This document shows positions 21,459 through 33,364 of a DNA stretch of 64,000 nucleotides, in pieces (the stretch's first letter is position 1; each line of letters opens with the position of its first letter). Under the pieces are notes generated by a model, which worked only from the letters and a program-made list of their open reading frames with translations, was not told the origin of the DNA and ran no database searches. The translations under genes and the position numbers were made by a program. This stretch comes from Pyropia haitanensis. Taxonomy: Eukaryota; Rhodophyta; Bangiophyceae; Bangiales; Bangiaceae. The DNA is taken from positions 1,908,064-1,972,063 of the forward strand of contig SDUX01000007.1 in assembly GCA_008729055.1 (NCBI GenBank), written 5' to 3'.

Positions 21459-24141
21459 GTGGCTCGGAGCATGGGCGCGGCGGCTGCGCCCCCCCCCCCC
21501 CCCCCCTTCCCCCGCGCGCGCAGGAGAGCCGCGGCGTCGGCCGGCGGGCGGCGGCCGCCCGCGGCGGCGGCGCCACCGCCGGCGGGCGCCCCCCCCCTGG
21601 TCACGGAACCCCCCCCCACGGCCATCCGCAACGTCGCGCTCGTCGCGCATGTGGACCACGGCAAGAGCAGCCTCGCCGACGCGCTGCTCCGCCGCACCGC
21701 GACGGTGCCGCCCGCGTCGCTCTCCAAGGACGCCCCGTTCCTTGACGACATGCCGCTGGAGCGCGAGCGGGGAATCACCATCAAGGCGCGGGCGGTGCTG
21801 ATGCGCGTCGCCGCGGCGGTGCCGGCGCCGGCAGCCGCCGCCGCCGTGGAGCCGTCGGCCGTGTCGCTGCTGCCGCCGGCGGGAACCTCCCCCCTCCCCC
21901 CTGCGAGCACCTACCACATCAACCTGCTGGACACGCCCGGCCACTCGGACTTTTCGCACGAGGCGTCGCGGGTGCTCGCCGCGGTGGAGGGCGCGCTGCT
22001 GCTGGTGGACGCGAGCCAGGGCCCCCAAGCGCAGACGCTGGCGGTGGCGGCCATGGCGCGCGCCGCGGGCGTGCCGCTGCTGCCGGTGCTGACCAAGGTG
22101 GACATGCCCGCCGCGGACGTGCCGGCGGCGGCCGCGGCGGCCGCGCGCCTCACCGGCACGTCGGTGGGGGAGGTGGTCGTCACGTCTGCGCGGACGGGGA
22201 CGGGGGTGGATGAGCTGCTCGCCGCCATTCTCGCGCGCGTGCCCGCGCCGGCGACTGGCGTGGCGCCGGCCGCCGCGGCCGCCGCCGACGCTGTGCCGTC
22301 GTCGCTGGCACGCGCGCCGCCGTCGGCGTTGATGGCGGCCACCACAGGGGAGGACCTCCCGCTGCGGGCGCTGGTGTTTGACAGCCGCTTTGACCCGTAC
22401 CGCGGCGTCGTCATGCTCCTGCGCGTCGTGAGTGGCCGCGTCCGCAAGGGCGACCGCGTCATCCTGATGCACGGTTCGGCCGAGCTGGAGGCGGAGGCGG
22501 CCGCCGCCGCCGAGGGGGAGGTCGACAGCCACGTTGGCGCGGGCCTCGCGTCGGCCATCCCCGCGGACGGCGGTTCCAAACGAGTTAGCGGTGGCAGTGG
22601 CGGTGGCGGTGGCGGTGGCGGCGGCCCGTCGGTGCACGTGGTGGACAGCATCGGGGTGCTGAGCCCGACCGAGGTGCCCACCCCGTCGCTCGGCACGGGC
22701 GAGATTGGGTACGTCACCGCCGCCCTGCGGCGCGTCCACGACGCCCGCGTTGGGGATACCCTCACGCACGCGGCTGGCTGCGGGCGGGGCCCCGCGGCGG
22801 CGCCATTGGCCGGCTATGCCCGCCCCCGCCCCGTCGTGTACTGCGGGCTGTACCCGTCGCCCGACGGCGGCGGTGGCGGGGGTGGCGGCGACGGCGGGGG
22901 GGACTATGCCAAGCTCCGCGCGGCGCTGGCCAAGCTTCAGCTCAACGACGCGTCGCTGACGTACGCGCCGCACCGGTCGCCCGCGCTGGGGGTGGGCGTG
23001 CGGGTGGGCGCGCTCGGCCTGCTGCACCTGGACGTGGTGCAGGCGCGGCTGGAGCGGGAGTTTGGCCTCGCCCTCACCGCCACCGCCCCGTCCGTGTCGT
23101 ACCGCGTGCACGACGGGGGTGGCCCGGGGGGGGGGCCAACCATCGTCGCGTCCGCGGTGGACCTGCCGTCCTCCCGGTCGGTGGGCGTGGACGAGCCGTA
23201 CGTCAAGTGCGACATCCTGGTGCCGGACGAGCACGTGGGGGCGGTGATGGAGCTGGCGCAGGCGCGGCGGGGGGAGCTGGAGGACATGCGCTACCTCACC
23301 GACGACGACGCCACCGCCGACGCGTCCACGCCGGCGGGCGCGGCCGCCCGTGGGCCCGCCACCGGTGGCGGCAACGGCGGCGGGGCGGGCGCCACGGGCG
23401 CCGCCGCCGCCGCCGCGGACGCCGACGCTGACCAGGTGCGGCTGTGCTACTGGATGCCCCTCGCGTCGCTGGTGTGTGACTTTGACGCGGCCCTCGCGTC
23501 GCGGTCCCGCGGGTACGCGTCGATGAGCCACGGTCGCAGCCGCTGGCGGCGGTCTGACGTGGTGCGGCTGGACGTGCTCGTCGCGGGCGAGCCCGTCGAC
23601 GGCCTCGCCAGCGTCGCGCACGTGTCTGAGGTGTCGACACGCGCGCGGACGGTGGCGGCCAAGCTTCGTGACGCGCTGCCGCGGCAGCTGTTCAAGGTTG
23701 CCGTGCAGGTGGCGGTGGGCGGGCGGGTGATCGCGTCGGAGCACCTGTCTGCCATGTCCAAGAACGTGCTCGCAAAGTGCTACGGCGGGTACGTGGTGGG
23801 GGAGTGCGGTGCGGCTGCCTGTGTCTTTTCGTTGCATGCGCGCGCGAGTCGATGGCAGGCGATGGGGCTTGTGTCATGGAATACGGTTGGGTGGGGTGTG
23901 GTGGCCAGCCGCGGTGGCGGGATGGTGGGTTGCGCACCAACTGACCGCACTGCCTGGGCCCGCTCTGCTGGTGCGAGTGTGTGCTGCTTGGTGCCTTCGT
24001 GCGTGTGGCCGCCGCAGGGACATCACGCGGAAGAAGAAGCTGCTAAAAAAGCAGCAGGCGGGCAAGAAGCGCATGCAAGCGCACGGTCGGGTGGTCGTCC
24101 CGCAAGCCGCCTACTTGGCCGTGCTACAGCGACAAGACTGA
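21459..24141 (+). CDS. organellar elongation factor 4 (LepA/GUF1), two exons
   Basis: Translational GTPase that back-translocates ribosomes. GTPase motifs: HVDHGKS (G1, residues 64-70), RGITIKA (G2), DTPGHSDF (G3) and TKVD (G4, residues 212-215, replacing canonical NKxD). The LepA C-terminal domain follows, with LAKCYGG at the exon 1 end. Exon 1 is 21459-23788 and exon 2 is 24018-24141; the intron 23789-24017 (229 bases) has a GTACGT donor and CCGCAG acceptor, and joining gives [16 protein letters not shown], a LepA hallmark. Gly/Ala inserts lengthen the domains. The N-terminus is uncertain: a C18 run at 21489-21506 lies within it, and another frame starting at 21442 reads [17 protein letters not shown], which looks like a mitochondrial presequence. 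Either mitochondrial (GUF1) or plastid targeting is possible. Confidence 0.9.
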
Positions 24142-24491
24142 CAATCGGAAAAAGAGAAAGGTGTACCCTGAACTCCTGGGCAGACGTGGTACGCAGCTTG
24201 ACACACGAGAACGTAAGTGCCCGGTGATACGCCCACATCATCGCTGACGAGACGGCACAGGAACAAAAAACATACGCCCAAAATAGCAGACAAAGTACAA
24301 GAAAGGAGGAAAAGAAGGCGTCGAGATTGCCCGCCGTGCTCCCACCGCGAACCACACGTTATACAAATGTCAACGGCGGCAAACAAAACTCACGGTATCG
24401 AAAGCCGACACGACCCGCATCGGTGGCAGCGTTGGGCGTCCAGAATGAGAGTACAAGCAAAGAGACGAATGCATGCACACCCGACAACGGC
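24142..24491. other. convergent 3' UTR region (EF4 and RPN2)
   Basis: 350 bases separate the EF4 stop (+) from the RPN2 stop (-). It is A-rich on the plus strand compared with its surroundings, as expected for two facing 3' UTRs. No gene is seen. Confidence 0.4.
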
Positions 24492-27400
24492 CTACGACTC
24501 AGCCGGCGGCTCGGACGAGTCAGCAGCAGGTGGCGGCGGCGGCGGCGTCTGTGCGGCCTCCTCAGCGTTGCTCGAAGGCGCAGGCGGCGCCGGCGGCTGC
24601 TGAGGGGTCGCCGGTACTGACGAGGACGCCACAACCGCCGCGGCCGCCGCCTCCACAGGAGGTTCACCAGCCGCAGCCGCCGCGGCAGCCGCGCCGATCA
24701 GCTCAACATACTGTGGCGTGGACTTGTCCTCCGCCGCATCGCGCACCATGACCACGCCGGTGAAGCGGTCTGCCACAGAAGGTGACACCGAGCGCCAGCG
24801 CGGAGATGCCCAGCGCAAATAGCCCTCCTGACCTGGGAGCACACGGCTCGGATTCCGCAGCGGCAGTGTCTCCACGGAAGGCGCGACAGGCGTGCTGGTC
24901 TCACCAGAGGCCGCCGAGGCACCCTCCCCGTCCCCAGTGGCCTTGCCATCCTCAGAAATCTTGACGCTCTTCTTCTTGCCCTTCTTCGCCAACGACTTCT
25001 TGTCGTCAGCCTCCCCATCCGCCATGGCCGAGTCCGAATCAGCTGCTCCGTCCTTCGCGTCAGACTTCTTCGGAGTGTCCTCCCCTGAGGCGTCACCACC
25101 GGTCGTCTTGGCACGGGATCGCGTGCGAGTCGCCGGGCCGTCTGTTGTCGGGGTGGCGCTAGTGTCCACCGTACCCGACTCCACCACCATATCGACATCA
25201 CCACTCTCTTCTGCGGCAGTGGCGCTACCCGATTCGCCATCCTTGGCAGTCGGAGTGCTGGCCGCCGCTGCTGCAGCTGCGGCAGACTTCGTACGAGCCT
25301 TGCGGGCCTCTCGGCTGCGCGCCTTGAGCGTGATAGACAGGACCGCGGCAGGCGCGGGGGTGTCTACCTTGGCAGTCTCAGGCGGCCCAGACGGCGGATA
25401 CGCAAACATCCCGCGAGGGGCCGTCATGAGGCACATGGGTGACTCCTTAGAGGACGTCTCACCGCCGGTCGTTGCACCCACCTCGCCGTCCATTTTGGGC
25501 ATACGCAGGGATGCGTCCAACGCGGTCAAGGCGGCCGGGCGAAGGGAGAGCCCAATGCAGTGCACCAGCGGGAACCAGTGCCAGTACTGGGTGAAAAGCG
25601 TCAAGCCTACAACAGCCGACATGCGCACGTGGCCGGCGGGAGAAACCAGTGCAATCACACCGTTGCGCCCAGCGGCGTCAATGAGGCCACCGGCGATGAC
25701 AGCACCAAACTTGGTCAGGACGTCCTCGTGCTTGTCCGCCGCTGTCCGCGCAAACAGTCTCCGCGCCGAACCGGCCGCCGCGCTCCGAGCCTCGCTGTGG
25801 TGCATGAGCACCAACGCAAGGCCCAGAAGCGCTCCTTGCCGCACAAAGTCCACCGAGTCTCCGCTAAGCCGCTCCAGCATGCGCACAGCCGCTGGCAGCC
25901 CGGTACCTACACAGCCAATGCCCAGGGCCATGGCAGCACCGTACCGAACGTGAGCATGGCAGCTCTCTGCAAGCAGCGCAGTGGTAGACGGGACAGACTC
26001 GGGGCGGCGGAAGAGAACAAAGCCGAGACACAGAACAGCCGCGCGGCGCACATCATTGTTCACGTCTGCGACCGCAGCGTTCAGCAGGCGGCGAAGCGCA
26101 CGGTTATCGCCAGTCCCGCAATAGGCCAGCCCAACCGCGTACTGCGCCCCGTACCGGATGGACGCGTCCGACTCCGCAGACATCGTGTCAATCAGCCCCT
26201 CCGCCGCCTCTTCACGGCCATACGAAAGCAGCGCCAGGCCCAGCGCGCAGCCACGGCCAAGCTTCTCGTGAGCCGTCTCGCGTGCCTGCGCCAGCAACGT
26301 GTTCACAGCCAACTCCGAGCCGGAACCCAACCCCAACAGGCCAATGCCGAGCGCCGAGGCTTCACCAGCAACAGCGTCATCACCAGCAAGCGTCTCGCAG
26401 AGAGCATCATACTCCTCGCTCGCAGAGTCGCCATCCCACGACGCCATGGACGCTAGACCAAGGCCAAGGCATGCGCCGTGCTCCACTACAGGGCTGCCCA
26501 TAGCCGAGCGCAGCGCGGCCAACAGGTAAGCGCCACCGCTTTCCCGGTTCGGGCCGAGCGGCGCCGCGCGCCCAGATGTCGCAGCAATCAAACCCAGCGC
26601 GTAGAGCGCACCGCCTTCCGAGTAGGACGACGAGGACGCCGACGTCGGGCCCGCACCGCCCACCGGAGGGGCTGGTCCGCCAGCGGGCGGCAAGTACGGA
26701 GATAGCAGCCTGACAGCCGCCGTCGAATGGCGAGCGTGGATGACGCCCAGGCATGCCGTGGCCGAGAACTTGGCCCACGCCGTAGCACGGCGCAACCAGT
26801 CCAGGTTGGCACGCAGAAAACCGTCAATCGCCGTGCCCGCGTGAGCAAGCGCGTTGGCAAAGACGAGCGCCGAGTGGCCAACCGACGACCGACTGTCCAG
26901 CGACGACTTGACCTTGCGGAGAGCGTACGTGTCGGCGCCATTCAGCGAGCACAAAAAGTGGAGCGCCAGGGCGGACGACGTGGTGCCCGACAGGACGGTG
27001 CGCAGCTTGTTCAGCTTGGAGTCTAGAAGCTGGCGGGCGTCGGGCGAAGCCGGCGCAGGGGGATCGCCATTGGCCACGACCGCCGCGCTGTCCACGGCCA
27101 TGGCAGCAGGGCCATCATCCGCACCTTCAGGTGTCTCCGACTCGCGGATGGCAGGAAGGGCAGAAGCTGGGGCGGCCGGCTGCGGCTGTGGCTGCGGTAG
27201 CAACGACGCCACGCGGATCGCAAAGTGCGGGTGGTCGTTGTCGACAATGTCAAAGCAAATCTGCAGGGCGATCAGCTCGCGCTGCGTGTCTGCATCGGTC
27301 GACGACTCGGTGTCACTCGACGGCGTCACCAGCCGCACCAGCGCCTCGGCGACACCGCCCGCGTCGCTGAGATGCGCCAGGCAATCCGCAATAACCACCT

Positions 27401-28350
27401 CGCGCGGAACAGCCTCTTTGCGATGCAAGTCGGCCACCAGGCGCAGCACTCGCTTGCGGAAACTCCGGCTGGAGAGCAGGCGCTGTGGCGGGATCAGACA
27501 AAGGAAAAGCAACAAAAGACGTGGAAGGCACCAGAGCACAAAACAGGAGTGTCAGGGTCGTGTTTGCGCACACGCGCACGGCGGATCGTCGCCGACAAAC
27601 AGCAGTCGCCAAACGAAAGGAACCCCACCGGATAGGAAAACGCAGGCCACGAAGTCGGGTGGACTACACGGCCAAACCGCCCCCGCACCACCGCGCACAA
27701 CATACCTGTGCACACGAAAAGCAGTAGGCCAGGGCATCGGCCCGCTCTTGTGGCTCCTTGCAGCCACGAGTGATGGCCGCCTCCACACAGTCCAGACGGC
27801 GGGCGTCCAGGGACACGCCAATCGCTTCCCGAACGCGGCCGTTGGTGATGCACTCGTCCACGACGCGCTCAAAAACGGCCTTCATCTCAGACTGGAGCTC
27901 CTTGCGCGGCAGCACCGACTCCTCCGCAATGCCATTGCCCATCGTGGCCGCCGTCGCCGCCGCCGCCGTCGACTCGGCCTCCTCCGCCGCCATCTGCTCA
28001 ATGTAGTCGTCAATGCAACGGGCGCGGAGGGTTTTGGCAAACTCCGTGCCCGCCGCCACGTCAAACTTATCCCCCGCTGACAGCGCGTACACGAGGGCCT
28101 CGTCCAGCTCGCCCAGGTGGAAGAGGACCTTGGCCGCGACGAGCGCGGCGAGGCTCTTGTCAACAAACGAGCTGTCCTCGGACATTTCCTGGATCTTGGG
28201 CACCGCCGAGGAGATCTCGGGCCAAAAGACATCGGCGAGGACGTTGAGGGAGCGCAGCGCGTGGGACTGCAGCTCCGACTCTGGCTCCTCCAGCAGGGAC
28301 AGCGCCGCCGCAGCGCTGCTCGGTACGATGGAAGCCACCATGATGCCCAT
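24492..28350 (-). CDS. RPN2: 26S proteasome non-ATPase subunit RPN2 (PSMD1), two exons
   Basis: Largest scaffold of the 19S regulatory particle base. Exon 1 (28350-27706) carries the N-terminal helical region (SLLEEPESELQSHALRSLN, FWPEISSAVPKI, VLFHLGELDEALVYAL). Exon 2 (27482-24492) carries the proteasome/cyclosome repeat toroid, with repeated ALGIGLLGLGSGS and GAQYAVGLAYCGTG motifs. The intron 27483-27705 (223 bases) has a GTATGT donor and CCACAG acceptor, phase 0, joining SCAQ to RLLSSRSFRKRVLRLV. Length is 1211 residues against about 950 in animals; the extra length is mostly a charged Lys/Glu/Ser/Thr-rich segment late in the protein, where animal RPN2 also has a charged stretch, plus an Ala/Pro tail. 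NPSRVLPGQ then matches the conserved NPARVMPAQ block. The start is MGIMVAS at 28350, or the next Met at 28341. The gene has clearly more balanced base composition than its neighbours and no long homopolymer runs. Confidence 0.95.
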
Positions 28351-28901
28351 CGTGGCCGCCGTCAGCGGCAGTGCCGGCACCCCAACGACCGGCGGTGGTG
28401 CGCCCGTGGCACGCCAACAGACCAGCGGCGGGACAACTGCCGGGTGGACAATCCACACGCCGATCGGGTCCCAGCGCTAACGGGGGATGAGCACGGGGAG
28501 GATCCACCAACGCGCCCGGCGCAGCCGCGCGCCGTGACGCCTCGCGCGCCGCCACAGACCGTCGTCCACTGGCGCCTCCACCCGCAGCCTCTCCACAACT
28601 GGGGTGAATGCTGGCGACCAGGCCTGAGCCGACGCGCTGTCGTGTACGCGATGGACAGACTGCGCTCTGTCGGCTAGCCTGGCGCAGTGTGCCTCCAAGC
28701 AGCCAATCGGTGCTTCCCAAGTGACAGATTAAGTCACTGCTGAATACGTGACATGAGTCAATGAGGCTGAGACTGTAATGCACTTGTTGCTATCCGCATC
28801 ACTCAGGGAAACAATTTCTCTGTAGCCCACAGACTCCCAAGTATTCATGGCGTTCAACAACTGGGCCGGTTCTGCCTTCGCAGCTCTTCTCTCTTTGGCT
28901 C
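28351..28901. other. divergent promoter region of RPN2 and the LYR-like gene
   Basis: 550 bases of comparatively A/T-rich DNA between divergent genes, so it probably contains both promoters. No TATA box with good spacing stands out. A 57-codon frame from ATG 28847 to 29019 with a hydrophobic start is present but has no recognisable motif. Confidence 0.35.
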
Positions 28902-29279
28902 GTGTGTCTCTCCTTGCGGCTGGGGAGGACGAAGGACGCAGCGACGAGCTCCAGACGGCCACCCCAGCACACACCCCTCCTCCCGGCCGTCCCCCCCCGA
29001 CCGCCACGCGCTCACGATGAGTGCCCCCCCCCCCCCCGCACGCTGTACAAGCTCCTCTACCACGCGCTCACCTCGTACGGCGCGGCCGCGGCGGGCACGC
29101 CCCTCCCCGTCGCGCTCGGCCGCCTCCGCCGCGCGTTCGCCGCGGCCGCGGCGCTGCCGCCGGCCGACGCGGCCGCCGCGCGCCGGCGCGGCGCGTACGT
29201 CCTCGACGAGCTCCGTGCCCTCCACCGGCTCCGCGTGTACCGGTCGCTGCGGCGTGGCGGCCGCCCGTCGTCACGGTGA
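28902..29279 (+). CDS. possible small LYR-motif / FMC1-like mitochondrial protein
   Basis: 125 codons from Met 28902, or a shorter form from ATG 29017 if the C14 run 29024-29037 contains an indel. The core reads RTLYKLLYHALTSYG, then LGRLRRAFAA, then a helix ending LRALHRLRVYRSLRR. The order of an aromatic-leucine first helix, a basic RRAF motif and a final Tyr/Leu-rich helix resembles LYRM/FMC1 assembly factors of mitochondrial complexes. The residues before the core look unstructured. The match is by pattern only: L-Y-K replaces the canonical L-Y-R. It could instead be an unrelated small helical protein. Confidence 0.4.
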   Translation: MCLSLRLGRTKDAATSSRRPPQHTPLLPAVPPRPPRAHDECPPPPRTLYKLLYHALTSYGAAAAGTPLPVALGRLRRAFAAAAALPPADAAAARRRGAYVLDELRALHRLRVYRSLRRGGRPSSR

Positions 29280-29595
29280 CGACGGGCCGCCGCCGGGGGT
29301 TGGCGGTCGGCGGGCACGCGGGGTGCGGCTACCACCCTGCGGAGGTGGCGGGTGGGGGGGGGGGCGCAGCGCCAGCCAGGGGAGCGGGTGGACGGCCGGC
29401 GGATGGGCTGGGGGGGGTGCGTGACGGGCGGTCGTCCCCCGTCGTGGGTGCTCTCATCGCCCTATCCGCCGGCCAGAGCGGCGGGCGCTGCCGCCTTGGC
29501 GCGCACATCGTAGACGGCGGGTGCCACTTCGCGCGCCCGACGCCGACGGCGGTACGCCAGTGGCGGCCACGGCACTCGGCGCAGGGGCGCCTGTA

Positions 29596-29628
<33 letters not shown>

Positions 29629-30219
29629 GCGCCACGGCGCGCCCGCGGCGGCCGCCCAGCTGGCCAACCCCGCCGCCCGCCGCCCATCATTTCTTTTTTT
29701 TTTTTTTTTCTGGTGCTGGCCCGCCCCCGGCGGCGCGTCGGCACGGCCGCGACGGCGGTGGCGCGCCGCGCGGCGGGCGACAGCCGGCGCGGGCGGTGCG
29801 GGCGGCCGCGCTGGGTACCCGCGGGGGGCACCGCACGGCGGCGCGGCGGCAGCCGCCGCCGCCACCGTCTCGGCCGCGGGTGGCGGCGGCGGCGGCGGCG
29901 GCGTCGGCGGCGGCGGCGGGCGGCGGCTGCGGCGGCCGTGGGCCGGCGAGCGCGCCGTGGGCGCGCGCGCACGCGGGCCGCTACAGTAGAATCCCCCTCG
30001 TCGGACGAGTTTTCTTTTGGGGGGGGGGGGGGATGCGGGGGCGGGGTGGAGAGGGGAGCGTTTTGCTTGCTTTGTTTTTTCCGCCCCGCACGGGCCCGCG
30101 CCCGCCCGTGCCGCCGCGTATCGTGGGGGTTGTTGTCTCTGTGCGCTGTGGGTGGACCCCCCCCCCCCCCCCGCGCCGCCGCCCGCGCGCTCCCCCCCCC
30201 CCCCCCAGCCCCTCCCCCG
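29280..30219. other. intergenic, GC-rich with a T tract
   Basis: Downstream of the LYR-like frame and of the convergent minus-strand gene ending at 30220. Contains CGG runs (about 29596-29630), a T run (about 29694-29710, an A run on the minus strand) and C/G homopolymers. No conserved protein is visible. Confidence 0.35.
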
Positions 30220-30740
30220 TCACTCGAGCCCGAGGGCCTGCAGCCAGTCCTCGCCGTCCCCCCCCGGGTTCTCCCACGCGTTGCCGTCGGCCGCCCCGTC
30301 CGCCTCCACGTCCTCCCCCGTGTGGTGCCAGCCCCAGACGCGGCGCTCCCACTCGGGGCCGAGCGGCTCGATGGCCGCGGCGGCGGCCGCCGCGGCGGCG
30401 GCGCCCCCCCCGGCGCCTCCCCCCCCGCCACCCCCTTGGCAGCGTCGCCGCCGCCGCCGCCGCCATCCACCCCGGCGTCGCCGCCGCCGCCGCTCACCGA
30501 CACCCACCCGTTGCCCGCGGCGAGCCACGCCTCCACCCGTGCCCGCGCGGCGGGCGGCGCCGCACAGCCGCTGCACCCGCACCGCGTCGTCACCGACGCG
30601 CTCGCGTTGGCCCGCACCGCCGCCAGCGCCGACCGCGTGCGGCGGATGGTGGTGAGCGGCGGCGCCGCCGCCGCGAGCGACGCCGCCGGTGATGGCGGCG
30701 GCGACGGCGGCAGCGGCAGCGGCAGCGCGCTCGACACGCT

Positions 30741-30775
<35 letters not shown>

Positions 30776-32571
30776 GGGCCGACGCGGCGGTCGCGGCCGC
30801 GACCGCCGCCGCCGCGGCGGCCGCGGCGGTCGCGTACGCGGCGCCGCTGCCCGCAACGGCCGACGCGGCGCGTGCGGGGAGCGGCGGCGCCAGCGCCGCC
30901 GCCTGCGCGTGCGTGTGCCCGCCGTGGCGGGACTGCGCGGCGGGGGGGGGGGAGGCGGCCAGCCACGCCGCGACCGCCGCGCGGGAGGAACGCGGCGGCG
31001 GCGGCGGCGGCGGCACGCGGACGGTGGCGGTGGGCGCGGCGGGCCGCCGGCCGCCGCCGCCGTCGCCGCCGCCGTCACCGCCGCCGCCGCCGGTCGTGGC
31101 GGCCGGCGCCGCCGCCGCCGGCGGGTGGTACGTGTGCGCCACGTGGTAGAGGGCAAACGGGCGGGCGGGCAGCGGCGGCGGCGGGGGCCCCTGGCGGCTG
31201 TACGGCGCGGGGGGGGGGTGTGCCGTCGGCCACCGGGGGTGCGCCTGGTGGTGCGGCGTGGGGGGGGGGAGGGGCGACGTCAGCGTGGACAGGCGCGTGG
31301 AGGTGCGGATGATGGGGGGGGGGGCGAGCAGCTTCTGTGGGGTGGGTGGGGGAGGGGCGACGGGCAAGGGCGCACACGGCACACACAGACCAGCAGGTGG
31401 AGCGGTGCCAAGGAGCAGGCCGCCATGGCAGCGCGACCAGAGCAGCAGGCGAGTCGGGAGCAGCTCGTGCGTCAGAAGCCAGTCAAGAGGAGAGCGCCTC
31501 CACAAGAGGACGGAGCCAGCCCCCACGACAGAAGCGCCCACCACAGGCCTGACCAGGTCCCGGGCGACGGGCACACCCGACGCCACGCCCACCGTGCCGA
31601 CGCCACGCGCGTCCCACGCCGCGCCCAACCCTCCGTCCCACCCTCCTCCACACCCCACCACCCCCCAGCCTCCCTCTCCCCCCCACACCCGCCCCCCCCC
31701 CCCCCCCAGCCAGCCCCCTTCCTCCCCTCTCTCCCAGCTGCGCGTGCGCCCCCTCCCCCCCGCCCCCTCCCCCCCGCCGCGCGCCCGCGCCGGCCCGCAC
31801 GTACCGGTGGGATGTGGATCTCCCGCCACGGCGCCCCCCCCCCCCGCTCGCGCTCGCGCTCCCACTCGCGCTCCCGCTCGCGCTCCCGCTCGCGCGCCCG
31901 CGCCCGCCGCCGGGCGGGGTCGCCCCCCCCGCCGCCGCCGCGGGCGGCGGCACCCCCCCCGCCCCCTCACCGCCGCCACCGCCACCGCCACCGCCACCGC
32001 CACCGCCACCGCCACCGCCACCACCGCCGCCACCGCCGCCACCGCCGCCACCGCCGCCACCGCCGCCACCCCGCTCCCGCTGCGCCGCGGCGGTCACCTG
32101 CGCAACGACGGCGGCGGCGGCGGCGGTGGCGGCGTCGGCCACGCCGGCGGCGGCGGCAGCATCTGCGCCGCGTGGGCGCTTGCGGAGGCCCGCGGCGAGG
32201 CCGGCGGCCGCGCCGCCGCCGCCCCTCCCGCCGCCGCCGCCGTCGCCGCCACCGCCCACCCCTCCACACGCGCCGTCGTCCTCGTCGTCGCCGTGGCCAC
32301 CGCCGCCGCCGTCGCCGCCGTTGCGGCCGCCACCGCCGCCGCCGTCGCCGTCCTCACTGCCGCTGCCACCGTCCGCCGCGCCCCGCGCAGCGTCCTTCCC
32401 CCGCCAGCGGAGGCCGCCACCGCCGCTGCTGCGCCGGCGGGGCGCCTTGGACGACCCGCGGCTGGCCGACCGCCCCGCCGCCGCCGCGGCGGTCGAGTCA
32501 CCGCCCGCCACCGACGGGCCACGGAGGGAGAAGACGCGGCGGAAGAAGCCGCGGCGGGTGCCCGCGACCAT
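30220..32571 (-). CDS. unrecognised two-exon protein, Gly/Ala-rich
   Basis: I do not recognise this protein. Exon 1 (32571-31805) starts MVAGTRRGFFRRVFSLRG, is Gly/Ala/Asp-rich with an RKRPRGAD basic patch, and ends in EIHIPP. Exon 2 (31334-30220) starts KLLAPPPIIRTSTRLSTL and includes RPFALYHVAHTYHPP, a Cys-containing TTRCGCSGC segment and RVEAWLAAGNGWVSV. It ends with a Trp-rich acidic tail, EWERRVWGWHHTGED ... DWLQALGLE. The intron 31335-31804 (470 bases) has a GTACGT donor and CCACAG acceptor and joins in phase 0. Frame changes are needed at the C12 run 31834-31845 and at C runs near 30404-30426. Alternation of ordinary-looking segments with simple repeats supports a real gene, but no domain was identified. 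Confidence 0.5.
31971..32073. repeat. (CCGCCA)n hexanucleotide/trinucleotide repeat
   Basis: Tandem CCGCCA then CCGCCGCCA units over ~100 bases. On the minus strand it encodes a poly-Gly stretch within exon 1 of the unrecognised gene. Confidence 0.85.
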
Positions 32572-32748
32572 CGCGGCCGGCGGGGGGGTGCGCGCTCACA
32601 CCCTGGCGGCGGCGGCGGCGTGCGGTCCGCTCTGGGCAGCGGCGGTGCTGGGGGGAGGCGGAGGAGGAGGAGGAGGAGGAGGGGCGCCGGGGAAGGAGGA
32701 GAGGGGGGAGGGGTGAGTTGGGTGCGTAGGTGGGCGGGTGCGCAGGTG

Positions 32749-32812
32749 AGTGGGTGGGTGGGTGGGTGGGTGGGTGGGTGGGTGGGTGGGTGGGCGGGTG
32801 GGTAGGTGGGGG
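32749..32812. repeat. (TGGG)n tetranucleotide repeat
   Basis: About fifteen TGGG units with single-base variants, upstream of the unrecognised minus-strand gene. The G-tract pattern could form a G-quadruplex. Confidence 0.9.
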
Positions 32813-33125
32813 AGGAGGAGGGGGGTTTGGGGGGGAACGACCGCGTGACGCCGCCGGCGCGGCCGTACGCGACACGAGGAGGGCGGTCCACGGGCAGTGG
32901 CGGCGCCGCCGCCGCGCGGGCGCCGCCGCGGCGGTGCACCCCCCCCGTAGCCGCGGCCGCGGCGCGCCCCCCGAGCACCGTTGCCGCGGACGCCACCCCC
33001 CCCCCCCAGTGCCGACCGCCGCGCCCTCTCCGCCGCCCGCCCGTGGCCACCCACCGCCGCGGCCACAGCGGCGGCAGCGGCAGCGGCAGCGGCTGCAGCG
33101 GCGGCAGCGGCGGCGGTGGCGGGGC

Positions 33126-33160
<35 letters not shown>

Positions 33161-33163
33161 GGC

Positions 33164-33196
<33 letters not shown>

Positions 33197-33330
33197 TGGC
33201 CGCGGGGGAGGAGGAGGAGGAGTAGAATGAGAAGGAGGAGGAGGCGGCGAGGGGGGGGGGGGCGCAGAGGACAAGTGGTGGGGGGGGGGGCGCCGCGACC
33301 GCCGCGCGCGCGCGCACGCAGCGGACGGGG

Positions 33331-33333
<3 letters not shown>

Positions 33334-33363
<30 letters not shown>
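33334..33363. repeat. G30 homopolymer
   Basis: Thirty consecutive G. Together with the C25 at 33418-33442 it marks one of the most extreme homopolymer sites in the window; the true length is uncertain in any assembly. Confidence 0.85.

Positions 33364-33364
<1 letters not shown>

Noticed and set aside
31977..32073. CRISPR-like or satellite array
   Set aside because: It is a simple hexanucleotide/trinucleotide repeat without spacers, in a eukaryotic context.
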